Positions 24,070 through 32,074 of a stretch of DNA of 64,000 nucleotides are shown piece by piece. A program made the position numbers and the translations under genes. Under the pieces are notes generated by a model, which was not told the origin of the DNA, made no database searches, and saw only the letters and a program-made list of their open reading frames with translations. The stretch covers positions 62,001-126,000 of the forward strand of contig NZ_LQQO01000005.1 in assembly GCF_001619955.1 (NCBI RefSeq), read 5' to 3'. Position 1 is the stretch's first letter; each line of letters begins with the position of its first letter. The stretch comes from Sphingomonas hankookensis. GTDB taxonomy: Bacteria > Pseudomonadota > Alphaproteobacteria > Sphingomonadales > Sphingomonadaceae.

Positions 24070-25473
24070 ATGCAGACGATACAAGCGATCATCATCGGAG
24101 CGGCGGGCGCCATGCTGGCGGCGGCGGCGCCCGATCCGGCGGTGGAGACGGCGGTGCGCGCGGCGCTGGCCAAGGCACCGGCCGGCACCCGTTTCGGCAT
24201 GGTGGTGCGCGATGCCGCGGGCGTCGAACAGGTAGCGATCGAGCCGGACCGGCGCTTCGTACCTGCTTCGAATACCAAGATTTTCACGACGCTGGCGAGC
24301 TTTGCCACCCTGCCGCTCGACGCCGCCGACGATGGCGGCGCGGGGGTGCGGATGGAGGGACGCGACGTCGTGCTGGTGGGGGCGGGCGATGCGCGGCTGT
24401 CGAGCGCGGCGGATTGCCAGGTCGACTGCCTGGCGACGCTGGCCGATGCGGTGGCGGCGAAGACCCGGGTGGTGGGCGATGTGATCGGCGACGACAGCCG
24501 CTTTCCCGACCAGCGCTGGTCGCCCGGCATGGGGTGGAACAACATGGCCGGGCGCTATGGCACCGCCACCTCCGCGCTGACGCTGGACGACAACGAACTG
24601 GTCCTGACCGTTACCGCTAAGGGCGACCGCGCGGTAGTCGGCGGGTCGGATTATTACCGTATTGACAACCGGATACGGGTGGGCACGACCAATGCGGTGG
24701 CGTTCGAGCGGATGCCGGGGAGCGACGTGTTGCGGCTGTCGGGGACGGTCGCGCCGGGGCCGGGGGTGACGGTCAGGACCGGGGTGGAGGACGCGGCGCA
24801 TCATGCGGCGTGGATGTTCGCGAAGTTGTTGCGCGAGCGGGGTGTCCGGGTGACCGGGAGCGTGGCGGTCCGCCACCGGCCGCACCGGGCGGAGGAGGAT
24901 GGCGGGGTCGTCGAAGGTGCCACTTTGCCGCCGATGTTGGCACGCCTGCAGCCCGGACCGCTGATCGAGGATGTGACGGTCACCAACAAGGCCAGCCAGA
25001 ACCTGCACGCCGAACTGCTGCTGCGCCGGATCGGACGCGTCGGCGGCGGCGGGTCGATCGGCGACGGGTTGAAGCGGGTCGAGGCGATGATGGCATCGGC
25101 CGGCGTACCGCGGTCCGCATGGGACCTGTCGGACGGGTCGGGCATGTCGACCTATAACCGGGTCACCCCGCGCGCGATGGTGACGCTGCTGACCTGGGCG
25201 CAGGCGCAACCCTGGGGCGCGCGGTGGATCGAGACGCTGCCGGTCGGCGGAGTCGACGGCACGCTGTCGCGCCGGTTCCGCGACACGCCGCTCGCCGGGA
25301 AGATCCACGCCAAGACCGGCACGCTGAGCGGCGTGTCGGCACTGGCCGGCACGATGACGGCCGCGAGCGGGCAGACGCTGACCTTCGCGCTCTATGCCAA
25401 CGACAATCCCGACGGCACCTCCGCCACGCCGACGATGGACGCCGCGCTGCTGGCGGCGGCGGCCGCGCTATAG
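24070..25473 (+). CDS. dacB: D-alanyl-D-alanine carboxypeptidase/endopeptidase (PBP4 type)
   Basis: Peptidase S13 enzyme (467 aa) trimming peptidoglycan stem peptides in the periplasm. The three penicillin-binding motifs are seen: SNTK in VPASNTKIFTTLASF, SQN in TNKASQNLHAELLLR, and KTG in IHAKTGTLSGVSALAG. The DGSGMSTYNRVTP segment is also typical. The start at 24070 has AGGA 8 bases upstream and gives a clean signal peptide (MQTIQAIIIGAAGAMLAAAA). An ATG at 24061 is an alternative. Confidence 0.94.
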   Translation: MQTIQAIIIGAAGAMLAAAAPDPAVETAVRAALAKAPAGTRFGMVVRDAAGVEQVAIEPDRRFVPASNTKIFTTLASFATLPLDAADDGGAGVRMEGRDVVLVGAGDARLSSAADCQVDCLATLADAVAAKTRVVGDVIGDDSRFPDQRWSPGMGWNNMAGRYGTATSALTLDDNELVLTVTAKGDRAVVGGSDYYRIDNRIRVGTTNAVAFERMPGSDVLRLSGTVAPGPGVTVRTGVEDAAHHAAWMFAKLLRERGVRVTGSVAVRHRPHRAEEDGGVVEGATLPPMLARLQPGPLIEDVTVTNKASQNLHAELLLRRIGRVGGGGSIGDGLKRVEAMMASAGVPRSAWDLSDGSGMSTYNRVTPRAMVTLLTWAQAQPWGARWIETLPVGGVDGTLSRRFRDTPLAGKIHAKTGTLSGVSALAGTMTAASGQTLTFALYANDNPDGTSATPTMDAALLAAAAAL

Positions 25474-25510
25474 CCGGGCGTTATGGCGTTCCCATCAAAT
25501 TTGGGTGAGT

Positions 25511-25529
25511 GTTACCGTAACGCTACGGT
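25511..25529 (+). promoter_or_regulatory. Palindromic operator-like site upstream of the TonB receptor
   Basis: GTTACCGTAAC (25511-25521) is a perfect odd palindrome, and ACCGTA-ACGC-TACGGT (25514-25529) is a second overlapping one. The shape suits a LacI- or GntR-type operator. It lies about 110 bases before the receptor start. Confidence 0.4.
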
Positions 25530-25637
25530 TCCATGAAAACTCGCTGAACGCCCCCTTCCGCACCGCCACGCTTTTGTTGCTTACTATTGCTGACAGCCGC
25601 TCACGGGGAATGGCGGCGCAGGCTTGGGGGCAAGACT

Positions 25638-28600
25638 ATGCGGGCTGGCAAGGCAATGATGCTGGTGGGCGGATCGCTGTTCGCCGCGATGATGGCGACC
25701 GGAAGCGCTGGCGCACAGACGGTCAGCGAGGGGGTCACGACGCAGGAGGCGGCCACGCCGACCGGTGTCGCGGTGCAAACTTCGGAAGCGTCGAAGGCGG
25801 ACGACGGCGAAATCCTGGTCACCGGTTCGCGGATCAAGCGCGACCCCAATAACAGTTCGCTGCCGCTGCAGATCATCAGCAATGCCGAAATCGAACGCAA
25901 CGCGATCGCCAGCCCGGAACAGCTGATCGGCCTGCTGACCAGCAACGGCACCGGCGCCGACAACCTCGCCTCCAACGCCGATGTGACGACAGGCGCGCAG
26001 CGCGGCACCAACGGGCTGTCGGCGGCGAACCTGCGCGGTCAGGGGTCGGCGGCGACCCTCGTCCTGCTCAACAGCCGCCGCGTCGCGGCGCACGGCTTGT
26101 CCGGCGCAGCGGTCGACGTGAACCAGATTCCGTTCGCCGCGATCGAGCGGGTCGAGGTGCTGAAGGACGGCGCCTCGGCAATCTATGGCACCGACGCGAT
26201 CGGCGGCGTCATCAACTTCATCACCCGCACCGATTACCAGGGCGTCGGCGCGATGGGGGCGAGCGACATCACCGAACAGGGCGATGGCGCGATCTACCGC
26301 GTGTCGGCGATCGCCGGCTATGGCGATCTGGACGATCAGGGGTTCAACGTGATGGGCGCGGTCGCCTATCGCTGGAACAACATCCTGTTCGGCGCCAATC
26401 GCGACTTCGTGAACGGCAACCAGCCAGAGCGCGGCCTGTCGGTCGACACGCGCGGCACGCCGATCGCCACCGCCTTTCCGCTCAATCGCTCCACCCTGCA
26501 AGGCAGCACGCTGGCGGGCGGCACGCTGCTGGGCGGGACTGCAACCGCGCAGTTGCTGAACGGCCTCGTCATCCCCGGCACCACCACGGCGGCGACCGGC
26601 GGCATCAACATCCTCGACCTGCCCGGCGGGGCGGGATGCGAGTCGATGGACGGCGGCATGGCGTATGACGACGCGCTGTGGAACAACGTGTCGGCGCGCT
26701 ATGCCTGCGCGTGGGATACGGGCCGCGCGGCGGTGATCCAGCAGCCGATCAAGACGCTGACCTACCTCGCCCGCGCCGTCGCGCGCGTGGCGGAGGATCA
26801 CCAGCTCTCGGTCGAGGTCACCGGGTCCAACGCCAATTCGGCCAAGCTGTTCTCCAACGCGCAGGTGTCGAGCAACACGACCAATTTCCAGGTCGCGTAT
26901 CCGCTCAACGGCCTGACCGCGCCGACCTATAACGCGGTCTATAATGCGATCCGCGGCACCTTCCCGGCGGTCGCCGCCAATTACGGCAAGCCGATCGCCT
27001 TCCGCTGGCGCTGCATCGCCTGCGGCCCGCGCGAGTACGAAACCGATACCAAGACGATTCGCGTCACGCTGGCCGCCGAAGGGCCGCTGTGGGCCGGATG
27101 GGATTATCGCGCGGGCGGGTCGTACGCCAAGAGCGAGGCCAGCTCGACGCTGGGCAGCGGCTATTATTATCGCGGCACTTTGAACAGCGGCGCCTATGAC
27201 CCGCTGGCGCCGACCGCGCCGGGGGCGAGCGGGCCGGGCCTTGCCGGGCTGCTCAACAGCGGCATCCTCAACCCCTTCTCGATCAACCAGAGCGACGCCG
27301 CGCTGGCGGGGCTTGCCGCCGTGTCGGCCGAAGGGGCGACGCTGTACGGCGGGCGCTATGAGGTGAAGCAGATCGACTATTCGATCGCCGGCCCGCTGTT
27401 CCGCCTGCCCGGCGGCAAGGCGCAGCTGGCCGCCGGCATCGATTTCCGCAGCGAAACCTACAGCTTCAACGGATCGGAAGCGGCGGCCGCCGCCGCGCCG
27501 GTCATCTTCCTCGCGGCATTCGACAATGTGAACGCGCTGCGCCGGCGCAACCGGCAGGTGAAGGCCGCCTATGCCGAATTGCTGCTGCCGCTGTTCCGCG
27601 GGTTCGAACTGAACGCGGCGGCACGCATCGACGATTATGGCGATTTCGGCACCAGCACCAATCCCAAGGTGTCGGCGAAGTGGCGTCCGTGGGAACCGCT
27701 GATGTTCCGCGGATCGTTCAGCACCGGGTTCCGCGTGCCGACCTTCAACCAGATCTTCAACGGCCTGACCGATTCGCCCTATTCGGGCCGCGACCTCGCC
27801 GATCCGGTGCGCTGCCCCGGCGGCATCCCCAACACGACCAACCCGGCCTGCCAGGCGGTGCAGCCCAACATCTATACCGGCGGCAATCCGAACCTGGGGC
27901 CGGAAAGCGCCAAGATGTTCAGCGCGGGCGTGGTCATCCAGCCGGCGCCCAAGTTCAGCGCCTCGGTCGATTTCTGGGCGATCAATGTCGACGACACGAT
28001 CCAGCTGCTGACCGAACGCGAGCTGATCGACAATGCCGGACTGTTCGCCGATCGCTTCCTCCGCAACCCGGCGGGCGAGCTGGTCGTGATCGACCGGCGC
28101 TGGATCAATGCCGGTGCGCGCCGCACCCAGGGCCTCGAGCTGACTGCGCGCGGCGGCGTCGACGGGCTGGGCGGCAGCTTCCTCGCCGGGATCGACGGCA
28201 CCTACATGCTGCGCCGGCGCGAAAAGCTGACCGAGAATTCGCCCTATGGTCCCAGCCTGATCGGTGTGTTCAGCTTTGCCGGCGACCTGAGCCTCAAGTG
28301 GAAGCACAACGCGTTCGTCAGCTATACCAACGATGCGGTGACGATCGCGCTGACCCAGCTGTATCGCGACGGATACAAGAACCAGGCGCTGCCGGGCATC
28401 GCGGCGGGCACGGTCACGCGGCCGGGATTCAACGAATATGTGAAGCCCTATGTGACCTATAACCTCGCGGTCAGCTTCCTGAATCTCGGCAACAAGGCGA
28501 CGCGCCTGACGCTGGGGGTGAAGAACCTGTTCGACGTCGATCCGCCATTTGCGATCACCTATGATTCGAACACCGGGTCGGGCGGCGCATGGGAACCGCG

Positions 28601-28655
28601 CGTCGCCGATCCGCGCGGCCGGGCGTTTACGGTGCAGGCGGATGTGAAGTTCTAG
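25638..28655 (+). CDS. TonB-dependent outer-membrane receptor
   Basis: A 1005-aa receptor. Signal peptide MRAGKAMMLVGGSLFAAMMA...AGAQ, then a TonB box-like EILVTGSRIKRDPNN near residue 57. The plug domain contains LRGQGSAATLVLLNSRRVA and VEVLKDGASAIYGTDAIGGV. The barrel ends in the aromatic residue (RAFTVQADVKF), as outer-membrane proteins do. The size and the RxxGxxxTLVLLNSRR pattern match the large carbohydrate/peptide receptors abundant in sphingomonads. The substrate is unknown. A palindromic operator-like site lies upstream. R4 and R5 pairs fill the 495 bases after the gene. Confidence 0.95.
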   Translation: MRAGKAMMLVGGSLFAAMMATGSAGAQTVSEGVTTQEAATPTGVAVQTSEASKADDGEILVTGSRIKRDPNNSSLPLQIISNAEIERNAIASPEQLIGLLTSNGTGADNLASNADVTTGAQRGTNGLSAANLRGQGSAATLVLLNSRRVAAHGLSGAAVDVNQIPFAAIERVEVLKDGASAIYGTDAIGGVINFITRTDYQGVGAMGASDITEQGDGAIYRVSAIAGYGDLDDQGFNVMGAVAYRWNNILFGANRDFVNGNQPERGLSVDTRGTPIATAFPLNRSTLQGSTLAGGTLLGGTATAQLLNGLVIPGTTTAATGGINILDLPGGAGCESMDGGMAYDDALWNNVSARYACAWDTGRAAVIQQPIKTLTYLARAVARVAEDHQLSVEVTGSNANSAKLFSNAQVSSNTTNFQVAYPLNGLTAPTYNAVYNAIRGTFPAVAANYGKPIAFRWRCIACGPREYETDTKTIRVTLAAEGPLWAGWDYRAGGSYAKSEASSTLGSGYYYRGTLNSGAYDPLAPTAPGASGPGLAGLLNSGILNPFSINQSDAALAGLAAVSAEGATLYGGRYEVKQIDYSIAGPLFRLPGGKAQLAAGIDFRSETYSFNGSEAAAAAAPVIFLAAFDNVNALRRRNRQVKAAYAELLLPLFRGFELNAAARIDDYGDFGTSTNPKVSAKWRPWEPLMFRGSFSTGFRVPTFNQIFNGLTDSPYSGRDLADPVRCPGGIPNTTNPACQAVQPNIYTGGNPNLGPESAKMFSAGVVIQPAPKFSASVDFWAINVDDTIQLLTERELIDNAGLFADRFLRNPAGELVVIDRRWINAGARRTQGLELTARGGVDGLGGSFLAGIDGTYMLRRREKLTENSPYGPSLIGVFSFAGDLSLKWKHNAFVSYTNDAVTIALTQLYRDGYKNQALPGIAAGTVTRPGFNEYVKPYVTYNLAVSFLNLGNKATRLTLGVKNLFDVDPPFAITYDSNTGSGGAWEPRVADPRGRAFTVQADVKF

Positions 28656-28675
28656 GGGGGCAGCATTGAGTAGGA

Positions 28676-28790
28676 CCGTTCGTGCTGAGTAGGGGCTGAG
28701 CGAAGTCGAAGACCCGTATCTAAGCATCTGCGCACAGCGGTCCTTCGATACGCCGCTTCGACAAGCTCAGCGGCTACTCAGGACGAACGG
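28676..28790. repeat. R4 inverted-repeat pair (close doublet)
   Basis: The left copy (28676-28724, CCGTTCGTGCTGAGTAGGGG...) and right copy (28740-28790, GTCCTTCGATACGCCGCTTC...ACGAACGG) are inverted, with a 15-base spacer. This is the normal doublet form of the repeat that flanks the GIY-YIG gene at 13427-13805. Confidence 0.88.
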
Positions 28791-28878
28791 TTCCATCGTA
28801 TCCTCAGAGTTCGGGCGCGCGCGATATACAACCGGCTGGCCATGGAGCCAGCCGTCCTGACGCTGCCCTCATCCCAAT

Positions 28879-28998
28879 CCGTTTGCTTCGAGCGCAGGTT
28901 CGAGCCTGTCGAGAACCGAAGTCGAGAAGGGGCTGCCCCAAGCACCGGGTTCTCGACCGACGCTTCTCGACAAGCTCGAAGCTGCTCGAACCGAACGG
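28879..28998. repeat. R5 inverted-repeat pair
   Basis: CCGTTTGCTTCGAGCGCAGG...CCTGTCGAGAA at the left and TTCTCGACAAGCTCGAAGCTG...CCGAACGG at the right flank a segment containing CTGCCCCAAGCACC, the reverse complement of the middle part of the other R5 copies. Bases 28999-29150 before purU hold no recognisable feature. Confidence 0.85.
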
Positions 28999-29150
28999 CA
29001 TGGGGCCGAGGCGTCACCTTCCCGCGTGGACCGAGGCAGGGCAACACCCCGCCACCCCACCCGATACAAACGCTATCTTTACCCGCCACCGCGATGCAGC
29101 CACAGCGGCGCAACCGACCGCAAGCACCGGTCGACACGGGGGGACGCTTC

Positions 29151-30002
29151 TTGACCAGCATCTACACGCTTCGGCTGCAATGCCCGGACCGGCCGGGGCT
29201 GGTGGCGAAGGTGGCCGGGTTCCTCGCCGAGCGCGGCGCGAATATCGTCGATGCGCAGCAGTTCGACGATGCGCTCTCCAGCCAGTTCTTCATGCGGGTC
29301 GCGTTCACCGCCGACGTGCCGATCGACCAGTTACGTACCGAGTTCGCGGCGATAGCGCAGGCGTCGGGCATGGAGTGGTCGCTGCGCGATCAGGCGACAC
29401 CCAAGCGGGTGCTGCTGATGGTGTCCAAATGGGACCATTGCCTCGTCGATCTGCTCTATCGCGCGCGGCTGGGCGAATTGCCGATGGAGGTCGTCGCGGT
29501 CGCGTCCAACCATCCGCGCGAATTGCTGCACGGGTCGCTGATCGGCGACATTCCGTTCCACCACCTGCCCGTCACGCGAGAGACGAAGGCGGCGCAGGAG
29601 GCGCAGGTCAAGCGGCTGGTCGAGGATAGCGGCGCGGAACTGGTCGTCCTCGCGCGCTATATGCAGATCCTGTCGGACGATCTGGCGGCGTTCCTGTCGG
29701 GGCGCTGCATCAACATCCATCACAGCTTCCTGCCCGGTTTCAAGGGCGCGAAACCCTATCATCAGGCGCATGCGCGGGGCGTGAAGATGATCGGCGCGAC
29801 GGCGCATTACGTCACGGCGGATTTGGACGAGGGACCGATCATCCATCAGGATGTCGAGCCGATCAGCCATGCCGACACGCCCGACGACCTGATCCGCAAG
29901 GGCCGCGATATCGAACGGCGCGTACTGGCCGAAGCGGTGCGGCTGCACCTGAACGACCGGGTGTTTCCGCACGGCGCGCGGACGGTGGTGTTTCGCGGCT
30001 GA
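29151..30002 (+). CDS. purU: Formyltetrahydrofolate deformylase
   Basis: Hydrolyses 10-formyl-THF to THF and formate (283 aa). N-terminal ACT domain ([20 protein letters not shown], then [20 protein letters not shown]). The C-terminal formyltransferase-type hydrolase contains [37 protein letters not shown] with the catalytic Asn/His. [22 protein letters not shown] then follows with the catalytic Asp. I chose the TTG at 29151 because GGGGGGA lies 8 bases upstream and the length fits the family. The ATG at 29094 has no ribosome-binding site. Confidence 0.95.
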   Translation: MTSIYTLRLQCPDRPGLVAKVAGFLAERGANIVDAQQFDDALSSQFFMRVAFTADVPIDQLRTEFAAIAQASGMEWSLRDQATPKRVLLMVSKWDHCLVDLLYRARLGELPMEVVAVASNHPRELLHGSLIGDIPFHHLPVTRETKAAQEAQVKRLVEDSGAELVVLARYMQILSDDLAAFLSGRCINIHHSFLPGFKGAKPYHQAHARGVKMIGATAHYVTADLDEGPIIHQDVEPISHADTPDDLIRKGRDIERRVLAEAVRLHLNDRVFPHGARTVVFRG

Positions 30003-30043
30003 AGGGGAGAGCGGGACGGCGATGGCCGCCCCGCGCCGCCCGG

Positions 30044-30766
30044 TCAGTACATGTGCTGGCCGCCGTTGATGCTGAGCGTCGAGCCGGTGACGAAGCCGCC
30101 CTCTTCCGAACACAGGAACGCGACGCCGCGCGCGATCTCGCTCGCCTGACCCAGGCGACCGACCGGGATCTTCGCCACGATCTTTTCGAGCACGTCGGCC
30201 GGGACCGCCGCGACCATGTCGGTATCGATATAGCCCGGCGCGATCGCGTTCACCGTGACCCCGAAGCGCGCGCCTTCCTGTGCCAGCGCCTTGGTGAAGC
30301 CGTGGATGCCCGACTTGGCGGCGGCGTAGTTCACCTGGCCGTACTGGCCCGCCTGCCCGTTGATCGAGCCGATGTTGACGATGCGGCCCCATTTGCGGTC
30401 GCGCATGCCGGGGAAGGTCGCCTTGGCAAGATTGAAGCAGCCGCCCAGGTTCGTGCGGATGACATCGTCCCACATGTCGTACGTCATCTTCAGCAGCGTG
30501 CCGTCGCGGGTGATGCCGGCATTGTTGACGACGATGTCGACCGGGCCGATCGCTTCCTCGACCGCCTTCACGCCGGCCTGGGTCGCTTCGAAATCGCCCA
30601 CGTCCCACTTGAAGGCAGCAATGCCGGTGCGGTCGGTGAACGCCTTCGCCTTTTCGTCGTTGCCGGCATAGTTGGCGGCGACGGTGACGCCCATGTCCTT
30701 GAGCGCAAGGCTGATCGCCTCACCGATCCCGCGCGTGCCGCCGGTGACGATCGCTACCCGTGCCAT
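30044..30766 (-). CDS. phaB: Acetoacetyl-CoA reductase
   Basis: NADPH-dependent SDR (240 aa) that reduces acetoacetyl-CoA to (R)-3-hydroxybutyryl-CoA for polyhydroxybutyrate. Motifs: VTGGTRGIGEAIS, NNAGITRDGTLLKMTYDMWD, the catalytic Ser in VNIGSINGQAGQYGQVNY, and YAAAKSG. These SINGQ and QVNYAAAKSG signatures separate PhaB from general FabG. The ATG at 30766 follows GGAGAG. It is convergent with purU and 31 bases downstream of hemH on the same strand. No phaA or phaC is in the window. Confidence 0.94.
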   Translation of the reverse strand: MARVAIVTGGTRGIGEAISLALKDMGVTVAANYAGNDEKAKAFTDRTGIAAFKWDVGDFEATQAGVKAVEEAIGPVDIVVNNAGITRDGTLLKMTYDMWDDVIRTNLGGCFNLAKATFPGMRDRKWGRIVNIGSINGQAGQYGQVNYAAAKSGIHGFTKALAQEGARFGVTVNAIAPGYIDTDMVAAVPADVLEKIVAKIPVGRLGQASEIARGVAFLCSEEGGFVTGSTLSINGGQHMY

Positions 30767-30797
30767 GCATTCTCTCCTACGAAAGTTTGACCCCCTG

Positions 30798-31805
30798 CTA
30801 GGCCGGGTCGATCCAACCCGCAAGTTCGCGCGCGATAATGTTGCGCAACATTTTATTACCGGTCGGCTCGGCATTCAGGCACGGAAGATAGGCGAAATCG
30901 GTCCCGCCGGCTTCCTCGAAGCTTTCCTTGCCGCGGATCGCCAGTTCCTCGAGCGTCTCCAGACAGTCGGCCGAAAAGCCCGGCGCGAAGATCGCGACGC
31001 GGCGCTTGCCGGCCTTGGCCAGTTCGACCAGCGTCTCGTCGGTCGCCGGGCCCAGCCATTTGGCCGGGCCGAATCGCGACTGGAACGCGACGGTCAGCGG
31101 ACGGCCCAGCGCCTCCGACACCAGCCGCGCGGTCTTCTGGCAATGGCAGTGATAGGGATCGCCGATTTCAAGGGTACGCCTGGGCATGCCATGGAAACTT
31201 GCGACGATCGCATCGGGTTCGAAGGTCAGCTTCGCGAGATCCTCGCGCAGCGTCGTCGCCAGCGCGTTAATATAGAGCGGGTCGTCATAATAGGGCGGCA
31301 GGGTGCGGATCGCCGGCTGCCAGCGCAGTTTCGCCAGATGCGCGAACGCCTTGTCGTTCGCCGTCGCGGTCGTTGCTGCGCAATATTGCGGGTAGAGCGG
31401 GGCGAGCAGGATGCGGTCGCAGCCCCGTTCGCGCAGATGCTCGATCCGGCTGGCGATCGACGGATTGCCGTAGCGCATCGCCCAGTCGATCACGACGCCG
31501 TCGCCGAACGCCCCCTGCATCGCTTCCGACTGCGCGCGGGTGATCGCCGCGAGCGGGGAGCCGTGCTCGCTCCATACCTGCTGATAGGCATGGGCCGATT
31601 TCTTCGGGCGGGTGTTCAGGATGATGCCGCGCAGGATCGGCTGCCACGCGATCGGCGGGATTTCCACGACGCGCCGGTCGGACAGGAACTCCGCCAGGTA
31701 ACGCTTGACCGAGCGCGGCGACGGATCGTCGGGCGTGCCGAGGTTCATCAGCAGCACGCCGATGCGGCGCTTCGGGATGGCGGGGTGATTCGAGGGGCGT
31801 TCCAT
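30798..31805 (-). CDS. hemH: Ferrochelatase
   Basis: Inserts Fe2+ into protoporphyrin IX, the last haem step (335 aa). Signatures: IGVLLMNLGTPDDPS, YAMRYGNPSIASRIEHL-like core (WAMRYGNPSIASRIEHLRERG), IVASFHGMPRRTLEIGDPYHCHCQKT with the metal-binding His, and a C-terminal NAEPTGNKMLRNII. It precedes phaB on the same strand. The other haem gene of the window, hemA, is 23 kb away. Confidence 0.97.
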   Translation of the reverse strand: MERPSNHPAIPKRRIGVLLMNLGTPDDPSPRSVKRYLAEFLSDRRVVEIPPIAWQPILRGIILNTRPKKSAHAYQQVWSEHGSPLAAITRAQSEAMQGAFGDGVVIDWAMRYGNPSIASRIEHLRERGCDRILLAPLYPQYCAATTATANDKAFAHLAKLRWQPAIRTLPPYYDDPLYINALATTLREDLAKLTFEPDAIVASFHGMPRRTLEIGDPYHCHCQKTARLVSEALGRPLTVAFQSRFGPAKWLGPATDETLVELAKAGKRRVAIFAPGFSADCLETLEELAIRGKESFEEAGGTDFAYLPCLNAEPTGNKMLRNIIARELAGWIDPA

Positions 31806-31876
31806 GCGCCGGTTTAACGCGCGACGCCGGGGTTCGGGGCAAGCTGTATTTTGGGGCGGGCTACGCGCCCAATTTC

Positions 31877-32062
31877 AAAAGAAGAAGTGGTTCGCGCAGA
31901 GACGCGGAGGCGCAGAGGGGATGCGCCGGCGGCATCGTTTCGCGCGTAAGCGCATGCAGCACCATGGCATAGCGGCCACCATAGTCTTCCGATCACGAGA
32001 CGGCACTGCAAACGCAACCTCTCTGCGCCTCCGCGTCTCTGCACGAAATCTAATCCTTCTTC
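31877..32062. repeat. R7 long inverted-repeat element, copy a
   Basis: The left arm GAAGAAGTGGTTCGCGCAGA-GACGCGGAGGCGCAGAGG and right arm CCTCTCTGCGCCTCCGCGTC-TCTGCACGAA...CCTTCTTC are inverted over about 40 bases, around a spacer of roughly 100 bases. It separates hemH from the convergently placed end of the oxidoreductase gene. Confidence 0.8.
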
Positions 32063-32074
32063 GTTACGCCGCCC

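Noticed and set aside
25584..28727. A 1047-codon open frame antisense to the TonB receptor
   Set aside because: Antisense frames often stay open in GC-rich genes with strong codon bias. The product is low-complexity Arg/Ala/Gly/His-rich, has no domain, and the plus strand has a complete receptor.
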